64,000 nucleotides of DNA from CAWAPS01 sp963783945 (GTDB lineage: Bacteria > Actinomycetota > Acidimicrobiia > Acidimicrobiales > Palsa-688). Position 1 is the first letter of the stretch. The number at the start of each line of letters is the position of its first letter. Shown here one piece after another: positions 42,644 through 49,924 of this stretch. Below the pieces are notes generated by a model, which was given only the letters and a program-made list of their open reading frames with translations, made no database searches and was not told the origin of the DNA. The stretch is from the NCBI GenBank assembly GCA_963783945.1, contig CAWAPS010000032.1:62001-126000 (forward strand). Direction: 5' to 3'. The position numbers and the translations under genes are program-made.

Positions 42644-43974
42644 AGTTCCGGAAGGAGCCGCCGGGCGGCGACCTGGATCGGGTCCCACAGCGGGGAGAGC
42701 GCGGGCGAATATCCGAGATCGAGACCTGTTAGGTCTTCGGCGGTGAGGGAACCGACCAGCGCGGCGGCAATCACGTCGACCCGCTTAGCCGACCCCTTGG
42801 GCCCAACTATCTGCATCCCGAGCACCCTGCCGGAACCTCGCTCGGCGGTCAACTTGACCGACACTTCGGCCGAATCGGGCATGTAGCCGGCGGTCGTGCT
42901 CGACTCGATGCGCGCCGATACGGCGGCGAAGCCGGCGTCGAGCGCCTCGGTCTGGTTGAGCCCGGTCCGGCCGATTTCCAGATTGCACACCCGGGTCACG
43001 GCCGTCCCCAGGACGCCAGGGAAGGTGGCGTATCCCCCGGTGATGTTCACTGCAGCCACCCGGCCCTGTTTGTTGGCGACCGTGCCGAGAGGCTCACTCA
43101 CGGGCTGGCCGGAAACCAGGTGCACCGACTGGCAGCAGTCGCCGGCCGCCCAAACTCCGGAGGCCGACGCCCGCTGCTGGCGGTCGACGACGAAAGCCCC
43201 GTGAACCCCGGTCTCCAGCCCGGCATCGGCTCCGAGCCGGCTTTCGGGCTCCACGCCCGTGCCGAGCACGACCAGGTCGGCCGGGACCTCGCCCTCAGGC
43301 GTGCGGACGCTCGAGCCGGTTATCTCCTCGGCCGGGGCCGACACCCGCACGGCGATCCCCAGGTTGCGCAGGGCCTTGGCGACGGCTGCTCCGAGGTCCG
43401 GGTCGAGGCTGCTCATGATTTCGGGTCCCGGTTCGAGCACCGTCACGGCAGCCCCCCGTTCGGTGAACGCCTCGGCCAGCTCCAGCCCGACATACCCGCT
43501 GCCTAGAACCACGACCCGCTTCGGCCGCCGCTTCTCGGCGTCCTCCAGGAGATCGCCGGCATCGTCGAGGGTCTGCACTCCGTGCACGTGCGGGAGCTCT
43601 ATGCCCGGGAGGTCGGGCCGGCGGGCTCGGGCACCGGTGGCCAGGTGCAGCCGGTCGAAGCCGAGCTGAAAAGAGCGCCCGTGGATTCGGTTGTTCACCT
43701 CGACTTTGCGAGTGTCGAGATCGATGCCCACGACGTCGTGCTCGGTTCTCACGTCGATGTGGGCGGCCCGGAACTCTGCCGGCGTGCGCACAACCAGATC
43801 CTCGATTTTGTCGACCGACCCGCCGGCCAGGAAGGGAATACCGCACGTCGAATAGCTGACCCAGCGTCCCTTCTCGAGAGCCACAATCTCGAGCGAGGGC
43901 GCCCGGCGGCGAGCCTCCGCTGCCGCGGCCATCCCCGCCGCGTTCGCTCCTATCACCAGCAGGCGCTCTCCCAT
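42640..43974 (-). CDS. CoA-disulfide reductase-like FAD oxidoreductase
   Basis: This 444-residue pyridine-nucleotide-disulfide oxidoreductase has N-terminal FAD motif LLVIGANAAGMAAAAEARRR, NAD(P) motif VVVLGSGYVGLELAEAF, and the family redox Cys44 in SYSTCGIPF (single Cys, as in CoADR and NADH oxidase). The C-terminal ATG-like FAD motif is GVWAAGDCCQ. It most likely reduces CoA disulfide or a persulfide substrate. An upstream extension is not needed, since ATG 43974 starts the FAD fold. It is coupled to the NUDIX gene. Confidence 0.9.
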   Translation of the reverse strand: MGERLLVIGANAAGMAAAAEARRRAPSLEIVALEKGRWVSYSTCGIPFLAGGSVDKIEDLVVRTPAEFRAAHIDVRTEHDVVGIDLDTRKVEVNNRIHGRSFQLGFDRLHLATGARARRPDLPGIELPHVHGVQTLDDAGDLLEDAEKRRPKRVVVLGSGYVGLELAEAFTERGAAVTVLEPGPEIMSSLDPDLGAAVAKALRNLGIAVRVSAPAEEITGSSVRTPEGEVPADLVVLGTGVEPESRLGADAGLETGVHGAFVVDRQQRASASGVWAAGDCCQSVHLVSGQPVSEPLGTVANKQGRVAAVNITGGYATFPGVLGTAVTRVCNLEIGRTGLNQTEALDAGFAAVSARIESSTTAGYMPDSAEVSVKLTAERGSGRVLGMQIVGPKGSAKRVDVIAAALVGSLTAEDLTGLDLGYSPALSPLWDPIQVAARRLLPEL

Positions 43975-44039
43975 CCAGACGACTGTAGGGGCGATCGGGG
44001 CGACGTGGGCGCCTGATCCGGGCATGACAACATGTTCGT

Positions 44040-44291
44040 ATGGCTGTACGAGACGACTGCCGGCATTACCTCCACCGCAGCACGCCGACGGGCGAAGCGG
44101 TGCAGCGCTGCCGCGTCTCCGCCAACCAGGAAAATCCGTTCGCCTGCCCGGACGGGTGCCTGTTCTTCGAACCACGCGCCTTGTCCGGCGCAGGATGGGC
44201 CCAAGCGCCCAGCGAGCCCATGAGCAACACCGCGGACGGACTGCAAGGCCTGCCCCCGCCGAAGCGCAAGCGAACCCGGAAAAAGCGCTGA
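44040..44291 (+). CDS. Small four-Cys conserved protein
   Basis: This 83-residue protein has Cys7 (DDCRHY), Cys24 (ERCR-like QRCRVS), and a CxxxC pair in PFACPDGCLFFEPR, a likely zinc site. The C-terminus is basic (KRKRTRKKR). The pattern is familiar from small actinobacterial proteins, but I cannot name a function. It is divergent from the CoA-disulfide-reductase-like gene by 65 bp. Confidence 0.6.
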   Translation: MAVRDDCRHYLHRSTPTGEAVQRCRVSANQENPFACPDGCLFFEPRALSGAGWAQAPSEPMSNTADGLQGLPPPKRKRTRKKR

Positions 44292-44319
44292 ATGGGGCGG
44301 GGAGGGGGCGGTCGCCCCG

Positions 44320-44790
44320 TCAGCCCTCCCGGTGACGGCGCCGGTGCTCGAATGCCTTGGCCGCACCCCAACAGATCCCCAGCTCAGCCAGGGCGGGATC
44401 GATGTCGGCGAACGAACTGGGCGACAGGCCGTAATCGTCACCGGGAAAGGCGGCCACCGCGAATGGATCACGTTGCACCGGCGGCACCCCGATAGCCCGC
44501 AGGAGCTCGGTGGGGTAGACGACCGCGCCGCGGAGGAGGGCGAGCGGGGTCGTCCGCTGCTCGTCAATGTCGCTCGACAGAAGGTCCCGGATCGCCGGGC
44601 CGACCTCGGCCCGGGCGCGCTGGGCGACGGCCTCGGCCACCTCGGCCACCCCGGCCGGGATCTCGCCGGCCCAAGCAACCATTACGTGCTCTACGGATGA
44701 GACGACCCAGGTGGGAAGGGCGGCTTCAATGCCGTCCGCCAGCGCCAGGGCGTACCCCTCGAGGCTGGCCTCCGGTCCGCTCTCGCCCAT
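44320..44790 (-). CDS. Hypothetical protein
   Basis: This 156-residue protein has no recognised family, helical in character, ending in AKAFEHRRRHREG. It lies 3 nt downstream of the larE stop in the same direction and may be in that operon. It may be real because the frame is open through the whole gap and the alternative strand has no good gene. Confidence 0.6.
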   Translation of the reverse strand: MGESGPEASLEGYALALADGIEAALPTWVVSSVEHVMVAWAGEIPAGVAEVAEAVAQRARAEVGPAIRDLLSSDIDEQRTTPLALLRGAVVYPTELLRAIGVPPVQRDPFAVAAFPGDDYGLSPSSFADIDPALAELGICWGAAKAFEHRRRHREG

Positions 44791-44793
44791 TTC

Positions 44794-45681
44794 TCAGGTT
44801 GAGGGGTGCGGCGCCGGTCCCCCTCCGACGTTCCCGGAGCTCACTGCGGCCGCGCCGACCTTCCCGGGACCCACCAGTGCCGCGTTGAGATTCCCCGAAC
44901 GAAGGCCTTCGAGGTCCAGGGTGACGTAGCGATACCCAGCCCCCTTCACCACCGCGACCACCCGGGCCCGATCGGAGAAGGCCCGATCGATGTCGCCGGC
45001 TCCGAGCTCGATACGGGCCAGATCGCCGTAATGGCGGACCCGGAGCTCGCGGTACCCAAGGGCGCGTAGCGCCTCTTCGGCCTCGGCAACCCGGGTGAGG
45101 GTTCCGAGAGTCACTTCGGTGCCATAGGGGACACGAGAGGCCAGGCAGGCGGCTGCCGGCTTGTCCCACACGTCGAGCCCGAGCGCCCGAGCGGCCGAGC
45201 GAACCTCGGTCTTGGTGAAGCCGGCATCGACCAGTGGGAAGACCGCGCCCCGCTCCGTGGCCGCTTGCTGTCCCGGCCGATGGTCCGACAGGTCGTCGAC
45301 GTTGACCCCGAGGGCGATCACCGCCTTCTCCGCTTGGGCCACCGGGCCGAGGCGGTCCATCAGCTCGCTCTTACAGTGGTAGCAGCGGTCCGGACCGTTG
45401 GCCACATAGCCCGGCCTCGACCCCTCGTCGGTATGGACCTCCATCCATCTCAGCCCCCACTCGCCGGCCAGCCGCCGGCAATCCTCCCGTTCAGACGGAG
45501 CAAGCGAAGCAGAGACCGCAGTGGCGGCAAGGGCCCGTTCCGGGCCGAGAACCTGGTTGGCCGTCCAGGCCAGGAGGCCGGAGTCGACCCCGCCGCTGAA
45601 CGCCACCACGACCCGATCGAGCGAAGCCAGCGACTGTTCCAAAGCCGTCATCGCTGTCGCACGGGCGGCGGGCGGGGTCAT
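44794..45681 (-). CDS. larE: ATP-dependent sacrificial sulfur transferase LarE
   Basis: This 295-residue PP-loop protein has the ATP motif SGGVDS at 29-34 and the family Cys179 in AAACLASRVPYG, the sacrificial cysteine that donates its sulfur to the nickel-pincer cofactor in LarE. LarB and LarC are not in this window. The ATG overlaps the stop of the AlaX-like gene (ATGA), so the two are coupled. Cys100 and Cys103 (RCYHC) are also present. Confidence 0.9.
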   Translation of the reverse strand: MTPPAARATAMTALEQSLASLDRVVVAFSGGVDSGLLAWTANQVLGPERALAATAVSASLAPSEREDCRRLAGEWGLRWMEVHTDEGSRPGYVANGPDRCYHCKSELMDRLGPVAQAEKAVIALGVNVDDLSDHRPGQQAATERGAVFPLVDAGFTKTEVRSAARALGLDVWDKPAAACLASRVPYGTEVTLGTLTRVAEAEEALRALGYRELRVRHYGDLARIELGAGDIDRAFSDRARVVAVVKGAGYRYVTLDLEGLRSGNLNAALVGPGKVGAAAVSSGNVGGGPAPHPST

Positions 45682-46400
45682 GCGTCCTCCACGGCCAGGC
45701 GAATGCGCTTGTTGCCCCGGCCCTTGGACTCGGTCTTCAAGACCCGTATACGGCCGACCTCTTCGGTGGATCGGACGTGGGTGCCTCCATCCGCCTGCTT
45801 GTCGAGTCCGATGATGTCGACGACCCGGAGCTCGGTGATCGATTCCGGAATCAAGTTGGCCTTGGTGCGAATGAGCAGTCCAACCTCGGGGTCGGCGGCT
45901 TCTTCCGGGCTCAGGAAAGAGATCTCTATCGGTCGGGCCGCCGCTATCTCCTTGTTGACGAGCTCCTCCACGGTCACCCCGAACTGCTCGGGAAGCGGGT
46001 CGAACTCGAAGTCCATTCGGGCCGAGAGTGGTTCCATGTTGCCGCCCGTCACCGCCTTACCCCACTCGTTCCAGATCACACCGCAGAGGATGTGCAGGGC
46101 CGTGTGGGTCCGCATCAGGGCGTGGCGACGATCCCAATCGAGCCGGCCGTACACCTGATCACCCTCGGCAGGCAGGGGAGCCTCGCCGCTCAAGGTGTGC
46201 CAAAGCTCCTCGCCCTCTTTGCGCACGTCGACGACCTCCAGACCGGCGAGGGTGCCGGTGTCGTGGGGCTGCCCGCCGCTGGTGGCGTAGAAGATGGTCC
46301 GGTCGAGAGCCACTCGATGATCTTCCTGATCGACCGCGATGACGGTGGCTTCGAGGCTCTGAAGGTAGGCGTCGCGAAGGAACAACAGGTCGGAACTCAC
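45678..46400 (-). CDS. alaX: AlaX-like alanyl-tRNA editing protein
   Basis: This 240-residue free-standing editing domain related to AlaRS has the metal motif HTALH (from RTHTALHIL) and the C-terminal GGTHV segment (QADGGTHVRSTEEVGRIRV). The usual Cys before GGTH is Asp here. It should hydrolyse Ser-tRNA(Ala) or Gly-tRNA(Ala). The GTG at 46400 starts the homology. It is translationally coupled to larE. Confidence 0.88.
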   Translation of the reverse strand: MSSDLLFLRDAYLQSLEATVIAVDQEDHRVALDRTIFYATSGGQPHDTGTLAGLEVVDVRKEGEELWHTLSGEAPLPAEGDQVYGRLDWDRRHALMRTHTALHILCGVIWNEWGKAVTGGNMEPLSARMDFEFDPLPEQFGVTVEELVNKEIAAARPIEISFLSPEEAADPEVGLLIRTKANLIPESITELRVVDIIGLDKQADGGTHVRSTEEVGRIRVLKTESKGRGNKRIRLAVEDA

Positions 46401-46592
46401 TCGATCGAGAGTACGTCTCCGGGCTAGGCCGTCGCGCTCGCCGTTGGCCTGGGAGGTGGGATTCCGAGAGCTGCACTCCCGGAGCGGATGTGGGCATCTG
46501 TCGCCTGCAGAACCATCCTGAGGACGGCACTCCCCGCCAACGACCGGGTCTCCAGCCCGGGCGGCCGCGCCCAAGATCGTCCGCGCCCTCCA

Positions 46593-46653
46593 CCGCTCAT
46601 AGTTTGTGCGCTTAACCCGCTGGGAGCGGGTTAAGCGCACAAACTATGAGCGG
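46593..46653. terminator. 29-bp perfect hairpin, copy 2 of the dispersed pair
   Basis: Arms 46593-46621 (begins CCGCTCATAGTTTGTGCGCT) and 46625-46653 are perfectly complementary, separated by a GGG loop. The inner half matches the hairpin at 13385-13423. It lies 26 nt past the hemQ stop codon. It lacks a T-run and so may be a transcript-end hairpin, a repeat element, or both. Confidence 0.85.
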
Positions 46654-46678
46654 AAGTAGGCACTTCCCACATGACGGG

Positions 46679-47362
46679 TCAGGCCAAACCGACCAGCGCC
46701 GCCACTTCCTCGATCGTCCCCACAATGCCCGCGTAGAACGGCCCGAACTCCGCGTACAGCGCAGACGCCTCGTCGAAACGCATGGTGTAGACGGTGTCCT
46801 TCAGGTCGTCCGGGTGGACACCGAACAGGGTCACTCCCCACTCGAAGTCATCCAACCCGGTGGACCCGGTCACCAGCTGAACGACCCGGCCGGCGAAGCG
46901 GCGCCCCGACTTGCCGTGGTCGATCATCAGCCGCTTCCTCTCCTCGAACTCGAGGGAGTACCAGTTGTCCTTGTCGCCCCTCCGCTTGGTCATCGGGTAG
47001 AAGCACACGGCGCGCTTGCCCTCGGGGGGCAGCTTCGGATGCAACCGCGCCTCGAGATGTTCGGGCGGCATGCCATGTGAGTACTCGGACAGCTCGGTGA
47101 GCGAGACGTAGGACGCCACGACCTCGAGGCCGGCGCTCTGCAGTCCGCCCTGAAACCGTCGCAGCCTCACCCAATCCGGGCCGACGGCCAGAAAGCCCAC
47201 GTCGGCTTTGTGACCGAGCACGGAGAATGGCACGACCTGGTGGCTCTCCCCTTCGACCGCCTTGACCGCGGCGATCATGGCCTCCCCGTCGGCGCCGGGC
47301 CGGAGCCGGCAGAAGAGGTGGAGAACACCCCACCCGATCGAGGGTTCGAGGGCCTCGCTCAC
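46679..47362 (-). CDS. hemQ: Coproheme decarboxylase HemQ (ChdC)
   Basis: This 227-residue chlorite-dismutase-family protein converts coproheme to heme b with peroxide. It has the catalytic Tyr122 in FYPMTKRR and the proximal heme ligand His149 in MIDHGKSGRRFAG. The chlorite-dismutase distal Arg is not needed in HemQ. With hemE and hemY it supports the coproporphyrin-dependent pathway. The GTG at 47362 is preferred, because the upstream in-frame stretch is unrelated, low-complexity sequence. It is downstream of groEL on the same strand, with a repeat-rich 423-nt gap. Confidence 0.93.
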   Translation of the reverse strand: MSEALEPSIGWGVLHLFCRLRPGADGEAMIAAVKAVEGESHQVVPFSVLGHKADVGFLAVGPDWVRLRRFQGGLQSAGLEVVASYVSLTELSEYSHGMPPEHLEARLHPKLPPEGKRAVCFYPMTKRRGDKDNWYSLEFEERKRLMIDHGKSGRRFAGRVVQLVTGSTGLDDFEWGVTLFGVHPDDLKDTVYTMRFDEASALYAEFGPFYAGIVGTIEEVAALVGLA

Positions 47363-47785
47363 GAGTGCGAGTCTACGGCGCCGGGTCCGGCCGGCGGGAC
47401 TCGGCGGCGGGACTCGGCGGCGGGATCCGGCGGCGCCGGGTCCACCCCGGCCCGCTCCCTCGCGTGACCACTTCGCGTCGCGACCTTGGGCTACAGGCGG
47501 ACGTCTCGCCGCGTTCGGGTCTGTCACCAACCCTTTTCGCGTCGCGACCCGGGGTCTCGCTGGCCGGTCGCGACGCGAAGTGGTCAGGGGGTTCGCCGCA
47601 ACGACGAACGCCCGGCCAACTCCGTGCGGGCGGAGTGACCAGGCGTTCGGGTTTCGGGTTAAGCGGCCGCGGACTAGAAGTCCGCTCGGCCCTCGGTCGG
47701 ACTAGAAGTCCGCTCGGCCCTCGGTCGGACTAGAAGTCCGCTCGGCCCTCGGTCGGACTAGAAGTCCGCTCGGCCCTCGGTCGGA
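47363..47785. other. Repeat-rich gap between hemQ and groEL
   Basis: This 423-nt gap has no plausible gene. It holds three 13-bp tandem units GGGACTCGGCGGC (47396-47434), a 20-nt inverted repeat GACCACTTCGCGTCGCGACC at 47466-47485 and 47566-47585, a shorter direct copy TTCGCGTCGCGACC at 47536-47549 between those arms, and the 28-bp groEL-end array at 47671-47795. Confidence 0.8.
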
Positions 47786-47795
47786 CTAGAAGTCC
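47671..47795. repeat. 28-bp tandem array built from the groEL 3' end
   Basis: Four full copies of a 28-bp unit that begins GGACTAGAAGTCCGCTCGGC, plus a fifth partial copy, end at the groEL stop. Each carries GGACTAGAAGTCC, so on the minus strand each repeats the last groEL codons (Asp-Phe) and TAG stop, with a small 5-bp stem around AGA. There are no spacers, so it is not a CRISPR. Confidence 0.95.
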
Positions 47796-49408
47796 TCCAT
47801 GCCCCCGCCGGGCATGGCCGGGGCATCCTTCTCGGGCTTGTCGACGATGACCGCCTCGGTGGTGAGGAACAGAGCGGCGATGGACGCGGCGTTCTGCAGC
47901 GCCGAGCGGGTCACCTTGGCGGCGTCGATGACGCCGGCCTTGAACAGATCCTCGTACTCGCCGGTGGCGGCATTGAGACCCTCAGCGGCACCCTTGAGGT
48001 TGCGGACCCTCTCGACCACCACACCGCCCTCGAAGCCGGCGTTGATGGCGATCTGCTTGAGCGGCTCTTCGAGGGCCCGGAGCACGATACGGGCTCCAGT
48101 GGCCTCGTCGCCATCGAGCTTCTCGGCCCGGTCAGCCACCGCGGACTGAGCGCGCAGTAGGGCGACCCCACCGCCGGGGACCACGCCTTCCTCGACCGCC
48201 GCTTTGGTCGTCGAGACGGCGTCCTCGATGCGGTGCTTCTTCTCCTTGAGCTCCACCTCGGTGGCCGCACCGACCTTGATCACCGCGACTCCACCCGACA
48301 GCTTGGCCAGGCGCTCCTGCAGCTTCTCCCGGTCGTAGTCGGAGTCGGTGTTCTCGATCTCGGTCTTGATCTGGCTGATCCGGCCCTTGATGTCCGAATC
48401 GGTACCGGCGCCTTCGACCATGGTGGTCTCGTCCTTGGTCACCACGACCTTGCGGGCCCGGCCGAGCAGGTCCAGAGTGGTGTTCTCGAGCTTGAGCCCG
48501 ACCTCCTCGGTGACGACCTGGCCACCAGTGAGGATGGCCATGTCCTGCAGCATGGCCTTGCGCCGCTCACCGAAGCCGGGCGCCTTGATGGCCACGCTCT
48601 TGAACGTGCCGCGGATCTTGTTGACCACCAGGGTGGCAAGCGCCTCTCCGTCGACGTCCTCAGCGATGACGACGAGCGGCCGGCTGGACTGCATGACCTT
48701 CTCGAGCAGCGGGAGCAGGTCACGTACGGCCGAGATCTTCGAGCCGACCAGGAGGATGTAGGGGTCCTCGAGCACGGCCTCCATGCGCTCGGGGTCAGTG
48801 GCGAAGTAGGGGGCGATATAGCCCTTGTCGAAGCGCATGCCCTCGACCAGCTCGAGATCCATCCCGAAGGTCTGGGACTCCTCGACGGTGATGACCCCGT
48901 CCTTGCCCACCTTGTCGATGGCTTCGGAGATCAGGTCACCGATCTCGGTGTCGGCAGCGGAGATCGACGCGACCTGAGCGACCTGCTCCTTGGTTTCGGT
49001 CTCCTTCGAGATCTCCTTCAGCGACGTGACCGCGGCCTCTACGGCGGCCTCGATACCCCGCTTGAGAGACATCGGGTTGGCGCCGGCGGCCACGTTGCGC
49101 AGGCCCTCGCGAACCAGGGCCCAGGCCAGCACGGTGGCCGTGGTTGTGCCGTCACCGGCTACGTCGTCGGTCTTCTTGGCTACTTCCTTTACCAGCTCGG
49201 CCCCGATCCTCTCGTAAGGGTCTTCGAGGTCGATCTCCTTGGCGATGGAGACTCCATCGTTGGTAATGGTGGGGGCTCCCCACTTCTTCTCCAACACCAC
49301 GTTTCGACCCTTGGGGCCGAGCGTGACACGCACGGCGTCGGCGAGCTGGTTCATACCGCTCTCCAGCGCCCTACGGGCGTTCTCGTCGAAGGCAATCATT
49401 TTGGGCAT
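47786..49408 (-). CDS. groEL: 60-kDa chaperonin GroEL
   Basis: This 540-residue chaperonin has the hallmark ATP segment VTLGPKGRNVVLEKKWGAP and DDVAGDGTTTATVLAWALV, and ends in MPGGGMEDF rather than a long GGM tail. No groES gene is adjacent, which suits the second, separate groEL of Actinobacteria. A perfect CIRCE operator lies 35 nt before the start, so HrcA repression is expected. The 3' end is followed by a tandem array that duplicates its terminal codons. Confidence 0.97.
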   Translation of the reverse strand: MPKMIAFDENARRALESGMNQLADAVRVTLGPKGRNVVLEKKWGAPTITNDGVSIAKEIDLEDPYERIGAELVKEVAKKTDDVAGDGTTTATVLAWALVREGLRNVAAGANPMSLKRGIEAAVEAAVTSLKEISKETETKEQVAQVASISAADTEIGDLISEAIDKVGKDGVITVEESQTFGMDLELVEGMRFDKGYIAPYFATDPERMEAVLEDPYILLVGSKISAVRDLLPLLEKVMQSSRPLVVIAEDVDGEALATLVVNKIRGTFKSVAIKAPGFGERRKAMLQDMAILTGGQVVTEEVGLKLENTTLDLLGRARKVVVTKDETTMVEGAGTDSDIKGRISQIKTEIENTDSDYDREKLQERLAKLSGGVAVIKVGAATEVELKEKKHRIEDAVSTTKAAVEEGVVPGGGVALLRAQSAVADRAEKLDGDEATGARIVLRALEEPLKQIAINAGFEGGVVVERVRNLKGAAEGLNAATGEYEDLFKAGVIDAAKVTRSALQNAASIAALFLTTEAVIVDKPEKDAPAMPGGGMEDF

Positions 49409-49442
49409 CAGTCTTTGGTTCCCTCCGTTGGGTGGACCACGG

Positions 49443-49469
49443 TTAGCACTCTCATATCCCGAGTGCTAA
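49443..49469. promoter_or_regulatory. CIRCE operator upstream of groEL
   Basis: TTAGCACTC-N9-GAGTGCTAA is a perfect consensus HrcA-binding CIRCE element. It lies between the groEL start and the moaD end. The hrcA gene is outside this window. Confidence 0.97.
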
Positions 49470-49594
49470 CAGTTAACCGCCTCCAGCGGCTTAGTGCAAC
49501 CACAGTCCCGGACCGCGACCAGCCCCCTCACCTCGACGGGCCTGGGGGGCGCGCCGGCCACTGGGCCGACGGCCTTCAGGCCGGCCCTTTCACC

Positions 49595-49663
49595 TCACCC
49601 GCCGGCGACTGGGCTATGCCTCACCCGCCGGCGACTGGGCTATGCCTCACCCGCCGGCGACTG
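49595..49663. repeat. 26-bp tandem array built from the moaD 3' end
   Basis: Two full copies of a 26-bp unit (begins TCACCCGCCGGCGACTGGGC) and a third partial copy end in moaD. On the minus strand each copy reads CAGTCGCCGGCGGGTGA, the last moaD codons (V-A-G-G) and stop. This makes the diglycine end and stop appear three times. Confidence 0.95.
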
Positions 49664-49922
49664 CCGGGATGATCGACACTGTCGTCCCGCCGGCAACCGG
49701 CGTGTCGACGCCTTCGAGGAACCGGATGTCCTCGTCGGCCAGGAAGACGTTGACGAACCGGCGCAGCTTGCCGTTCTCGTCGAACAGCCGGTCGCTGAAC
49801 CCGGGGTGGGTGGCGTCGAGACTTTTCAGCGCCTCGCCCACGGTGGCTCCCTCGACCTGGACCTCGCTGGCGCCTCCGGCCAGAGTCCGGAGCTGGCTGG
49901 GTATGCGGACGGTGACGGCCAT
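49647..49922 (-). CDS. moaD: MoaD/ThiS/CysO-family ubiquitin-like sulfur carrier
   Basis: This 91-residue beta-grasp protein ends in the Gly-Gly needed for thiocarboxylate formation (VAGG, residues 90-91). The body has MAVTVRIPSQLRTLAGGASE and the LDATHPGFSDRL segment typical of MoaD-like carriers. It starts 2 nt past the thrC stop, so it is in one operon with thrC. The partner could be molybdopterin, cysteine or another sulfur-dependent pathway; linkage with thrC recalls CysO-CysM type pairs. Confidence 0.88.
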   Translation of the reverse strand: MAVTVRIPSQLRTLAGGASEVQVEGATVGEALKSLDATHPGFSDRLFDENGKLRRFVNVFLADEDIRFLEGVDTPVAGGTTVSIIPAVAGG

Positions 49923-49924
49923 GG

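Noticed and set aside
46593..46653. A standard Rho-independent terminator for hemQ
   Set aside because: The stem is strong but no T-run follows, and a sister copy elsewhere suggests a repeat element; a terminator role remains possible.
47671..47795. The 28-bp array at groEL as a CRISPR array
   Set aside because: Units are head-to-tail without spacers, and no cas genes exist nearby.
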